A DNA stretch of 64,000 bases. Source: Epiperipatus broadwayi. Lineage: Eukaryota > Onychophora > Udeonychophora > Euonychophora > Peripatidae. The number at the start of each line of letters is the position of its first letter. Positions within the stretch are counted from its first letter, which is position 1. The stretch spans positions 251,893-315,892 of the forward strand of contig JAQFVV010000356.1 of NCBI GenBank assembly GCA_028023455.1. Reading direction: 5' to 3'. A program made the position numbers and the translations under genes. Below, piece after piece: positions 1 through 9,580 of the stretch. The notes beneath the pieces are model-generated. The model had not been told where the DNA came from and did no database searches. It saw only the letters and a program-made list of their open reading frames with translations.

Positions 1-614
1 AATGAATTTCACTTAACATGATTATATTGATTTATGTAAACAATTTATATTTACACTACATATGATTTTTTGTGAATATATTGTAATGACATGTATATAT
101 ACTCATTGCATAAGTGTGTGCATATATAGGAGTTATATGATTTTTTTATTTTTTAAAAGTAAAATAGAAAAATTACAAGTATATGTCAAAATATAATAGT
201 TTTAAAAAAAAAGAAAAAGTTAAAATAAAAAGAAAATATATTGGGAAATAGGTTAAAATTATTAATTATAACTTATCTTTCTTTTATTCTTTTTTGTTGT
301 TGTTGTTGTTGTTGTTTTTGTTCTATTTTTACATAATTCTTTCAAAAGTACTTTTGGTTAAAATCACTTTTTAATTAAAAGTTTATAATTAATTGAAATA
401 ATTTGTACAAGATTAACAAGGTTCTGGAGATTAAGATTCCAGGCTGATTAAGTAAACAATATAAGACTAATTTCAGTTAAATTAAAATGGAAAAATAAGA
501 TAATAAAAATAATTTACTTATTAAAAAATAAAGATCAAATGGATTGATAGCGGGAGTGAAGACTCGAACAGGGATAGGATCAGAGAATATAAAAAGCTGA
601 AAACTACTATTATT

Positions 615-705
615 CAATTATTATGATTATTCAGACTTCAGATTATTCAATTGATTGTGAGGATTCAGATTATTCAGAATGTTCAAGATTATTCAGAAAA
701 TTGTA
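615..705. repeat. Degenerate minisatellite, ATTATTCAG-like units
   Basis: Several imperfect copies of a 9-10 base unit (ATTATTCAG / GATTATTCAA) lie in tandem or near-tandem. The copies have diverged. Confidence 0.5.
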
Positions 706-1419
706 TAGAAGACAGGTTAAAAAAAAAATAAATAAATAAGATAGTTGACCAGGGAGTTAACCAAGGTCAACCAGCAGCAGTGAAATATGAGCAGCTACAA
801 CAATGAAGTCTAGCATGATGAAACCATCTTTTTATGATCATGTTAAGAGAGAAATGAGTTCAAAATCTGGGTGCTCATTCATTTTGTTCTTCTCATCTCC
901 TGTGTGTCATTAGCCAGATGCAGTGATATATTACTCTGACCTGTCTTTTATCAATGTTTGAACCTGCCATGACAACTCAATGGTAATAGCCCATGCTGTA
1001 GGATGGGGAACAAAGAAAAAGCCTCATGTATACTAAAATATATGCCTACCGTGAATTTGGCCAGATCAGAACAAATGGATGATCACCCAGATAAAAATCA
1101 GAGTCTGTGTTTAGACCTAGGTAAATATATTCATTTATGGCTATGAATATAGAAGAAACAGGCTCTGAAAGTGCTTAGCCAATATTAAAATTTATAATTT
1201 TATAGGTTCATCTTTATATATTGAAACGTATTGGATTAATGATGTCATTAATAGAATTTTTGAATTCTTAATACCAGTATTGAACTTTTAAATTTTCTCT
1301 TAAATAGAACTGTAGATATCATTCAGAAGTATTCATATTTTGTGTTATGTTTTTAATATTCCTTATTATTTATGTTATATTATTTAATAAATGTGTTGTA
1401 AATTATTAGTGTCATTTTA

Positions 1420-1421
<2 letters not shown>

Positions 1422-1457
<36 letters not shown>
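1422..1457. repeat. (TC)n microsatellite
   Basis: An uninterrupted TC dinucleotide run of about 36 bases followed by a short C run. Confidence 0.9.
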
Positions 1458-1459
<2 letters not shown>

Positions 1460-2335
1460 CCCTCTAATTATGAGTAAATAGACAATTTTATTTAAGCATT
1501 CTGTTTGCCGATCTCATGTTCTAAGAAGTAGCCATGGATCAACCACTTGAAATGTGTTAATGACATTTCATGGGTTCCAGTTGAAATATTGAATTGCACC
1601 CTAGGGTTTAAACTCATGCAATATAGCAATTTTTTGCAACCAGAGAGAATTATGTTGATCTGTAAAAGTGACTGTTGGTTTAATATTTTTATTAAATCTC
1701 AGTCTGAATGAGGATATGATTAATATGTAAATATTAATCATATTTACTTGTCTGCTTGAGTAATGGAGTTACAAAGTAAAATAATTAACATTAAATTAAG
1801 ATCTATTAACTTAAGTTATAAAAAAAATAGTAATAAGAAACCGGTAAAGTTTTTGTTTCAAACTCATAAATTTCAAGTACAAACTTTACTTCAAATGTTA
1901 AAAAAAAATGGCATATGGGAGGAACCCATTCCAAATGGTTCCCAATCTGAGGCTCGAACATTCATTCAATTTTTTTTTTAAAAAATGTGTAATATAAATA
2001 ATCAGCTCACAAAAATAAAAAATATATATGATAATTAATTAAAGTGAATGAATTTATGAGATGAGAGAAAGCAGAAAGCAGTAATAATAATTTTATAGGC
2101 AAAAGAAAGATAAGTGGAATTAGTTTAATTAAAATATTGTACTTTGTGGTAAAGAAAGAAAAAGATATAGATACATAGTAGATATAAATAAATAAGGTTG
2201 CAGACAAATGGTATTAGGGGGAATGTAGTAGGAAAAAATCAAGCGAACACTTGTATTTAATTATAAATTTAAAGAAAGAATAAAGTAGTAGAGTGATTAA
2301 ATTTAATTTATTAAATAAATAAATTAGTAAACATA

Positions 2336-2535
2336 CTGCTCTCCATAAATACTCATATAATAAAGATGTATATGAGAAATGATGACCTGACCCAACTGAT
2401 GAGTGCTGGTTCAGCATGAAATGCATCTTGGGGTTATTTGTCTTTTATTGTATCTTTATTTATATGAAATTATTTATGAAATAAAAAAGAATGGAGAAAT
2501 ATGGAAGTTGTCTATTTATAAAAAAAATATTATGC
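2336..2535 (+). repeat. Hammerhead-repeat family, copy 1
   Basis: About 200 bases closely match 3571-3760 in direct orientation. The match runs from a GCTC-CATAAATAC block, through the ribozyme-like core at 2363-2429, to a block ending near TGGAAGTTGTCTAT. The identity covers flanks as well as the core, so this is a dispersed repeat. The two copies flank an 850-bp repeat (2626-3464). Confidence 0.75.
2363..2429 (+). ncRNA. Hammerhead ribozyme-like motif, copy 1
   Basis: Seen: a CUGAUGA box (2396-2402); a 6-bp helix II (GUGCUG 2403-2408 with CAGCAU 2412-2417, 3-base loop); then GAAA (2418-2421). The 3' strand AUGCAUCUU (2421-2429) pairs with AAGAUGUAU (2363-2371) over 9 bp with one G-U. This is exactly the register required for helix III, and the next base, A2372, fits the NUH cleavage rule. 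This would be a type III layout (helix III open). Weak point: helix I between 2373 and 2395 pairs poorly (only U-A next to the core is clear), so activity today is doubtful. A decayed ribozyme is my preferred reading. Confidence 0.55.
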
Positions 2536-2625
2536 ATGGGAGAAAGAGAAATGTAAATAGCCATGTATGTGTGCTGAAAATCAGATATATTAATCTTTAG
2601 CTTGGATTAACCCAATGATCGATTG

Positions 2626-3464
2626 GGATGAATTATTTTATCTTTTGGCCAATTTCCCCCCTGGTGAATTTTTTTCATAAGTATTATATGTTAAAATGCA
2701 TGTAAAACATATATTATTATAAAAAAAAAATGTTCCCAAAAAAAGTGCAAAATTCAAAATTTCCACTCTTACAATTGTCTGTTGATAAGACTATAAAATG
2801 TTCAGCATTTTATGACATTAAAGTTTCCAATGATGCAAAAATGTGTTTATTTGTGAATTTATTATGGTTTTAGATATTTTTTAAAAATAATTTACACTAT
2901 ATTTATTAGATATCAAGAAATATAAATTATTTAATAACTTATTTTGATTTGAAATACTTTATTTTCAAAAATATAACATTATATTAGCAGCTAACATAAA
3001 TATGGCCTGAATAAATAAGAAGACAAGCTATAATGTAAGCAATCTATTTTATTTACGAATAAAGAAAATATTGTAATTTTACAATGAATATTCAAAAGAA
3101 TTAAACATTTAAAGCATAATTCATTAGATATAAGAGAAATAAATAATTAACATTTCAAATGTTTAAAAATAATAAAAATTAAGAAATATTTCATTGATTT
3201 TATAAACTGAAAATAATATTTCTAGAAATGTGGCGTGTAACATCTTTGTTTTGATTAGGGTTTCATTTTTTTAATATTTACAGAAACAAAATATGAATAT
3301 TTAACATTTATTTCAGTAATAAACACAAATATCTATCAAACAAAGTCAAATTTGTTATTTTCTGATAAGTAATAAACATTTTATCATATATTTTACATTA
3401 ATTTGTGAGACATAGAAAACATCAAAAAATTCTGAAATGTAAGGGGTGTTTGGCTGCATATTGG
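2626..3464 (-). repeat. 850-bp dispersed repeat, copy 1 (inverted partner at 12.2 kb)
   Basis: The reverse complement of this segment matches 12242-13110 along its whole length, with many substitutions and small indels. Shared anchors are the block reading AACATATAATACTTA in the 12-kb copy, the ATATTAGCAGCTAA-type block, and a block with TATATTTTACATTAA at the other end. No reading frame is conserved. The identity of the element is unknown. Confidence 0.75.
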
Positions 3465-3570
3465 AAAGGTTAAAGTTTATATAATAATCATTTCATGTTT
3501 ATCAAAAAGTTGATAACATAAAAGTTGGGAGAGGAGTAAATTGACTCTGGAAAATAAAAATGAGACAATT

Positions 3571-3760
3571 TGCTCTACATAAATACTCTTCATGTAATAA
3601 AGATGTATATGAGAGATAATGACTTGGCCTAACTGATGAGTGCTGGTTCAGCATGAAATGCATCTTGGGGGCTATTTGTCTTTTATTGTATTTTTATTTA
3701 TATGAAATTATTTATGAAATAAAAAAATGGAGAAATATGGAAGTTGTCTATCTATAAAAA
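3571..3760 (+). repeat. Hammerhead-repeat family, copy 2
   Basis: Direct repeat of 2336-2535, about 1.24 kb downstream of copy 1. Similarity includes the region before the core (ATAAATACTC) and after it (TTTGTCTTTTATTGTAT, then TTATTTATGAAATAAAAAA). It ends shortly before a decayed gag-like region that starts near 3850. Confidence 0.75.
3600..3666 (+). ncRNA. Hammerhead ribozyme-like motif, copy 2
   Basis: Same arrangement as copy 1: helix III 5' strand AAGAUGUAU (3600-3608), A3609 at the cleavage position, CUGAUGA (3633-3639), helix II GUGCUG/CAGCAU (3640-3645 / 3649-3654), GAAA (3655-3658), helix III 3' strand to 3666. The candidate helix I is a little better than in copy 1: UGAG after the cut site against CUAA before the core gives three pairs and one mismatch. 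Core and helices II/III are unchanged from copy 1 while the helix I loop differs. Confidence 0.55.
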
Positions 3761-3849
3761 ACATACTGCTTGTGAATAAAAGACAGTATTAAAAAGAGAT
3801 AGAGAAAGAGAGATCATATAAAAAGTTGATTAAAATCTCAAATGACAAA

Positions 3850-5340
3850 AAAAGGAGCTAAAATGGAGGATCAGAATAATGAAATAGAGAATATTCCCAG
3901 TGAGGAACAGCAAACGAAAACCAAGAATAAAAGAAGTAGAAAATGTTCCTAGTGAGAAACAGCAAAGTAATAATCAAAAGGAAGTCATAAACAAACAGGT
4001 AAATAGAGACAGCATTCTTGAAAAACAAAAGAAAGCAGCTGAAGAAAATAAAAGAATGGCCAAAAGATCAAAAACCAGTGTAGCAAAATGGCCAAAGAGC
4101 TTAAAAACCAGACTAAAAAAATGGCCAAAGAGCTAAAAAAAGCAGGATTATGAGATGAACATGAAATTATAAGAACAAGCTAAAGTGTTTGAAAGATTAA
4201 AAAATCAAATTGGACTGGATTATGATAAAATGAAAGAGGAAATTATGAGAGAGGTACATGAAAATAAGTCACAAGTCAATAATCAACTCGAGGCAGCTTA
4301 CCAAACAATAGAAAAAACTCAAGTAGAAAATGAGATAAATATAGGCCTAGTGTGAGAGGTTGTAGTAGAAAATAAAAAAGAAAATAGCAAAGTAATTGAT
4401 GGGATTAAAGTTGAAATTAATAATTTAACTTTAAAAATAAATTTTAGCAAAGATAGTAGGCAAGCAGAGGTGTTAAATGAAAAAAACATGCTGACAGAAG
4501 TAAAAAAGCCTGACTACATGAGTGCAAATGTGAACACATACATTATAAATAATCCAGCGATCATAAATCAGTTTTTAAAAATCCAGTTATTTTCTGGCCA
4601 TATCTAAATAGCTTGGAGTGCTGTTTCACCTTAAATCACCTAGGTGATGAGGCCATTGGTGAGATTCTCTATATTATAAACCTATCACTTTTTCCAAATA
4701 GAAAAACCTCTATTAGCTAGTTATTTGAGTGATGTTATCAGAAAAATATTCATCACCAGGTGTCTTAAAAAAATGGTGACCTGGTGAACCTTTCAGTTTC
4801 TTTTTTAGAAGGCAAGGGGCAAAATTACACTCCTTAACAGCCAACCCACTATCTAAATAACAAATTATTAAGATAGTTCATCATAACTTCCCTCATAACT
4901 TTGAGCAAATGCTCATAGGTACTGAGATAAAAACAGTGGAACAGATGGTGGAATTATTGAGTGCATTTGACAGTACCAGACCTACATATGATGTGAAAGA
5001 TAGGGGATTTAAACTTCAATCTAGAGAGCCAGCTATAAATGTCATAAGGTATAGACACAGAACACATTTGGGGAGTGGAGCCTGAAAAAAACTTTATTCC
5101 AATAGCCCAAAAGAACAAAAATCTTTTAGAGAACTGGGAGTGATTCTGATATCACCCATTGAAGGCTACAAGAAAGACCAAGGGGTGATTCACAATTCCC
5201 CAACATGAGTGGCTATTCATTAAAAAAATATTAAAGAACCACCAGATAAAAACTAGATGTGTAATCTGACAGATTCTCCGGCTTGACCAAATAAATAATG
5301 ACCAGAGATTTTGAATAAAAAAAATGATTAAAGTTAGTCT
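3850..5340 (+). pseudogene. Decayed Ty3/Gypsy-type gag-like region
   Basis: Several frames carry stops and shifts, but readable pieces stay in gag order. First comes a lysine/glutamate-rich coiled-coil-like N-terminus (3900-4136, with repeats of a KxMAK-type unit). About 4550-4660 reads INQFLKIQLFSG, then in a shifted frame NSLECCFTLNHLGDEAIGEI. About 4940-5020 reads VELLSAFDSTR. Each has a counterpart in the gag region of the LTR element at 54-61 kb (HQFLKIQVFTG; NSLEWYFKFSRMSEEAKI; VAELLSALDTTR). I infer an old relative of that element. No LTR pair, protease, RT or integrase is visible. Confidence 0.5.
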
Positions 5341-5344
5341 TAAC

Positions 5345-6290
5345 AAAAAAATAAATAATTAAAATGATAAAAATAAATTCTTAAGTACTTAGTTTATGAA
5401 AATGTCAAAACAAATTATAACCAATGACAACCCTCACGTTTATGACGACCCTATTGTTGTGACAAACCCAACTCATAAGTCTGTAAAACAGTGGAGCATG
5501 ATAAAAATAAATATGTAAAAATAAAAAGTTTTTTTTTTAAAAAAAGTAAAATAGATTAAAATGAAGCATTCAGAATAAAAGTCAAATAAATAACAAAAGA
5601 TATTTTAACTTCAATATAAAGTATCTTCTTAATTTAGATATCAATACTAATAAAAAAAAGATTTTATATGGGATATAAAACAAAAAATTCATGAGAGTTT
5701 GTTTCAAAAAAAAGCTATGGATTGAATATATTGGAAGTGATTTAAAATTATTTTATTTTGTACTTAATAAGGATAATAATAAAGTTATATTAACACATGT
5801 CAGTATTTTTACATGTGTATTTACAGCCATTACTCACAAGCATCTGCATAAATGTTGACAAATACAAGACATAAATCACATAGTTAACAACTATCAAATC
5901 TATACTTGCAGTCAAAGAATTGATGAAATAATTTTATCTACTGGTTGGAATCTCTACAGATTACTTTGTGATATTTTTTTTTAATAGTCATCCTGTCTAA
6001 AAAAAGTATCATATATGAAACATTAAATAAACAGAAGGTTAAGTTATTTAAACTAACTTAAAAAAAAAATATTTCCACAGGATTTAAACACATGCTTAAA
6101 ACAACTGTTGTATAAATGGCTTTCTCAAAATAATAGTCCACACTTGATTGAAATCCCATTAGTATTATATTTCAAGAAATGATTAGTCATAAATCATTAA
6201 ATAAATTTTTATTATTAGATTTAGGTTATTAATAATAAAGTTTTAGTTTTAAAAATATTTTAAATATTTATAAAATCTTCTTATCACCTA
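5345..6290. other. AT-rich non-coding DNA
   Basis: Nothing recognisable on either strand; homopolymer-rich spacer between the gag remnant and a decayed minus-strand RT. Confidence 0.5.
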
Positions 6291-7330
6291 TACTGTTCTA
6301 TGACTTTTCCAAATCCTAATTACCATGCTTTTTAATCCATCCATAAATGTTCCTGAAAATTTATGTCTCTAATTTTTCTTTTCAACTCATACCTTCTCTT
6401 TTCTGATTGTATCCAGTTTAATATTTGTTTTGGTAATCTTTTCTAAGACATCCTCTGTGCATATTTTTTTTATTATTTATGCACTCTCTCTTTAATCTTC
6501 TTAATAACTTATCACTGATAATCTATTTCTATAGTCATCAGTTCCCTTTCTATTCTTTCCTTCAAATGCCAAATCTCACTTTTATATGTAATGATACTTT
6601 TCATTACTGTGTCATATATTAATCATTTATTGATTTTTAATATATTCTTATTCCTCAATCTGTCATTTAATATCACCATTTGTACATTCTTTTCACTTAT
6701 AGCTTTATCTTTTGTTTTCCTTTATGTGAGTTTTATATTTAGATATATATATATATATGTTCCTCACACTTTTCAATCTGATGCCTATCTTATAATATTA
6801 TAGCCCAGCTTTGTTCTTCCAACATATTTTTTGGAGGGGGGGTATTATATTTTTCCCATGTACTAATTTCTATACTCCTTTGTTAACTTTCTAGCCATAT
6901 AACTAATTATCATAATCCTGAGCCAAAACTATTTGATTATCATAAATAGTACAATGTATAATGTGTTTTTTATTAAAACATAAAACAGTTTCTACTTACT
7001 CACATTTCCTTTTTCACATTTTCTTTTCTATATTTTAATGACCTGTTTTAGATATAATTTAAATAATGTCTGTAAGAGACAATGTTACCATTTGAATTCT
7101 TTAGTTATTTTTATTTTTTCTTTTATACCTATTATTGTACAATTTTTAAATTGCTTTAATAAAGAATTATATCTAAATTTGTTAATTCTAATGTTTTCCA
7201 CAGTCTTTTGAAAGGAATTCTATAAGTCTTTTTTATATCTACATATTTTCTTTTCTATTATTTGGGTCAAAAAACAGATGATTAATTATAGAACTTCCTT
7301 CTGGAAAACCCTTATTCCAAACTCTTATAT
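6290..7330 (-). pseudogene. Heavily decayed LINE reverse transcriptase fragment
   Basis: On the minus strand, pieces of an RT can be read across many stops. Near 7250-7160 VDIKKTY and RLWKTLELTNLDI resemble the RT motif A region (F/VDxxKAYD ... LLWxAL). Near 6590-6540 SIITYKSEIWHLKERIERELM resembles the post-RT segment of RTE/CR1-type LINEs (TYGSETW ... LKE). I read this as an old 5'-truncated LINE. The clade cannot be set and boundaries are approximate. Confidence 0.35.
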
Positions 7331-7589
7331 TCATGTTCAATTTTCTTTTTAGAATATTTCTCTATGTCCAAACTCAATAAATTAGTAATTGATATTTCTC
7401 TCTAATTTTTACAGTGTCCTTTCAGAGCTGTCATACATATAATTGTAATATATGCAACTTCTCATTCAACGGGATCTTATTACTATTAATAGTTGTAATT
7501 AATTCAAATGAAATTCCATTGAGCTATTAAATTAGTTTAAAACATTAAAAGTACAAAAATTATTTCATTTCTATTTTACCACCACATTA

Positions 7590-7603
7590 CCCCCCCCCCC
7601 CGC
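7590..7603. repeat. Poly-C run
   Basis: A run of C followed by GCGC, conspicuous in this AT-rich setting. A similar C run lies near 17010-17020. Confidence 0.7.
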
Positions 7604-7844
7604 GCTTCATTATTTAATAGAAAGAACGTGCTAACAATAGAATGATTTTCGAATATCTTTTTTTATATATATATATTTCTTTTTTTTTTAATAATGTTAA
7701 AAATAATTGTTTTATTCTAATACTAAATTAGAAATCCACGAATAAGTAATTTTCAAAATAACTTTTCATTTAACCAAATATTTAACAAAAACTTCAAAGA
7801 AATATTTTATTTAATAAATGAGCGATATTCTAAAATAATAACAT

Positions 7845-8115
7845 ATTTACTTTCTTTGCTTACAATAAAAAGATACTGTCACGTTAGTTTCTTTAGCTTT
7901 TACGACAGAAATTTGTTGAGATGTGTTTTTTCTCCAGCCTAATTTTTGGTCTGCCAATTTCCTGTTTTCCTTTTTCTTGGCGCAAACGATATTTACAGAA
8001 GATAGAAGAATTTATTGAAGATTACCTTATTCTCGTTCCTGTGTCGGAAAGTGAATATGTCTTTGAAATTATTGATCCTCCGTTAGAAAGTATTGTAATA
8101 CTTAAGTAACAGTGT
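7845..8115 (+). repeat. Dispersed repeat with coding-like segment, copy A
   Basis: Matches 19975-20215 in direct orientation. Shared blocks are AATTTCCTGTTTT-like, CGMAAACGWT-like, CCTGTGTC and GATTCGCCATTAGA/GATCCTCCGTTAGA. Copy A keeps an open frame (7921-8109, 62 codons) reading RKRYLQ then VPVSESEYVFEIIDPPLES. I do not recognise the protein. It could be a shard of an element ORF or of a duplicated host exon. No splice evidence beyond pyrimidine-rich tracts ending in CAG in both copies. Confidence 0.45.
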
Positions 8116-9420
8116 TTGGAAGATACTCACCGAATACTAAGGAATTACTGGTTAAAACAATTTTAACCTAAATTATAGAATGTTTCACAATTATTGTATT
8201 AATTCAAGTCAAAAATAAATATGATGAAAAGATAAATGACTTAAGTCTCTAGCAGTTTATCATCATTTCAAGCCAAAACAGGGATTAATACTCAATTTTG
8301 TACAGTCTAGTATTTGAAAATCTATTTTCTTTTTAGATTAAATCAATTTTATCTATTAAAATATTAACAGAAAAATGTAAATACTTTTTCCAATATATCA
8401 GATAATGATAATAATCTTCAACAAAAAGCCAAGCGATTGGTATAATGGTTGGAGAGGCTTATTATCTGTTAATAAATATTAGAATATTTGATTTTATGCT
8501 TGCTTTTAACGGACTTCCCCCATATCTGTAAATTGACTAATAATTACTAACACTTGTTTCTCATTTAATTTCATATAGCTAAATTCTCGAATATATATGG
8601 TTTTCTGAGTTTGAAAATTCCTACTAGATTCGTCTGAAAAAGAAAATATTTACAAAGTTGGATTTTATTGATTTCTCGGGAAAAGAAAATCCAAGGTTAA
8701 GCTGTGTCATATCATATATTTCACATTTATATAACAATTTATGCCTTAGGATATATGGTCTTAACTTGAAATCTGCACACATAATATTTATTATTTTCAA
8801 ATCATTACATCTTAATACTTAAAACATTGAGAATTACGATTATGTTTCTAAGCAGCTAAAAGAATGTCCACAAATCGAATGGAGAAAAATATATCTATAT
8901 GCATATTTTATTTTATTTTTTTATTGTTATTAATGTTTACATAAACTTTTTTTAGAACACATGATAATATAAATACTTGTTTTACACGCTTTTTAGATTT
9001 AAAAAAAAAAAAGTTGTTTTTTATTATTTTTAAATATTTCTTTAAATAACTAATGAATGAATTTGTAGAATAATTAATCGTAGACGATAAATTGAAAATA
9101 TATGTTGGGCTTTGTAATTAAAAATAATTATGAGTTTTTTTTTAAGATTTATCTTTGCCTTAGAATGCCATTTTTGTTGGAATGATGTATGTGAATTTAT
9201 AAAAGATGGTAAAAGATAACTTTTGTAATTCGATTTTAGATACTATTTCAGATTTACTTTAATTAAGCAAGATAAAAATATTTGTTTGGTTTCATCCGCA
9301 ATTCCTATGTCATCATCATCAGAAGTCAGATCTGTACATGAATAAAGTAAAAAGTTAATGTTTCGTTAATAATACAAGCATATAGGAATCGAATTTGATT
9401 TTCATTTTAGGGATGTTTGT
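8116..9420. other. AT-rich non-coding DNA
   Basis: I see no gene or recognisable element, only poly-A/T runs and short low-complexity stretches. Confidence 0.5.
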
Positions 9421-9436
9421 TAATTATGCGACGATA

Positions 9437-9580
9437 TTATATATTAAACATCACATGATCACTATCTCATACTAGCACAATAATTGTTATTAAACAATTC
9501 AAAATACAGCAAAACTCTTGATTGCTCTTGTTAGCACAAGATGGCACTACTATATGGAGAGTTTTGCTGATATTATATAT
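9437..9580. repeat. Terminal fragment of the fold-back repeat family
   Basis: Contains AAACATCACATGATCA, the reverse complement of the segment after the fold-back elements at 13.5 kb and 18.7 kb. It is followed by a small inverted repeat: CAGCAAAACTCT (about 9513-9524) against AGAGTTTTGCTG (about 9559-9570). The block GCACTACTATATGG also resembles the arms at 13.15-13.48 kb. Confidence 0.45.

Larger units (their letters stand above)
1..2330. other. AT-rich non-coding DNA
   Basis: I see no gene here; the short open frames are chance frames in AT-rich DNA. The stretch holds a (TTG)n run at about 295-315, a degenerate cluster of ATTATTCAG-like units at about 615-705, and a (TC)n run at 1422-1457. 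Nothing resembles a splice-linked exon series or a known protein. Confidence 0.6.
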
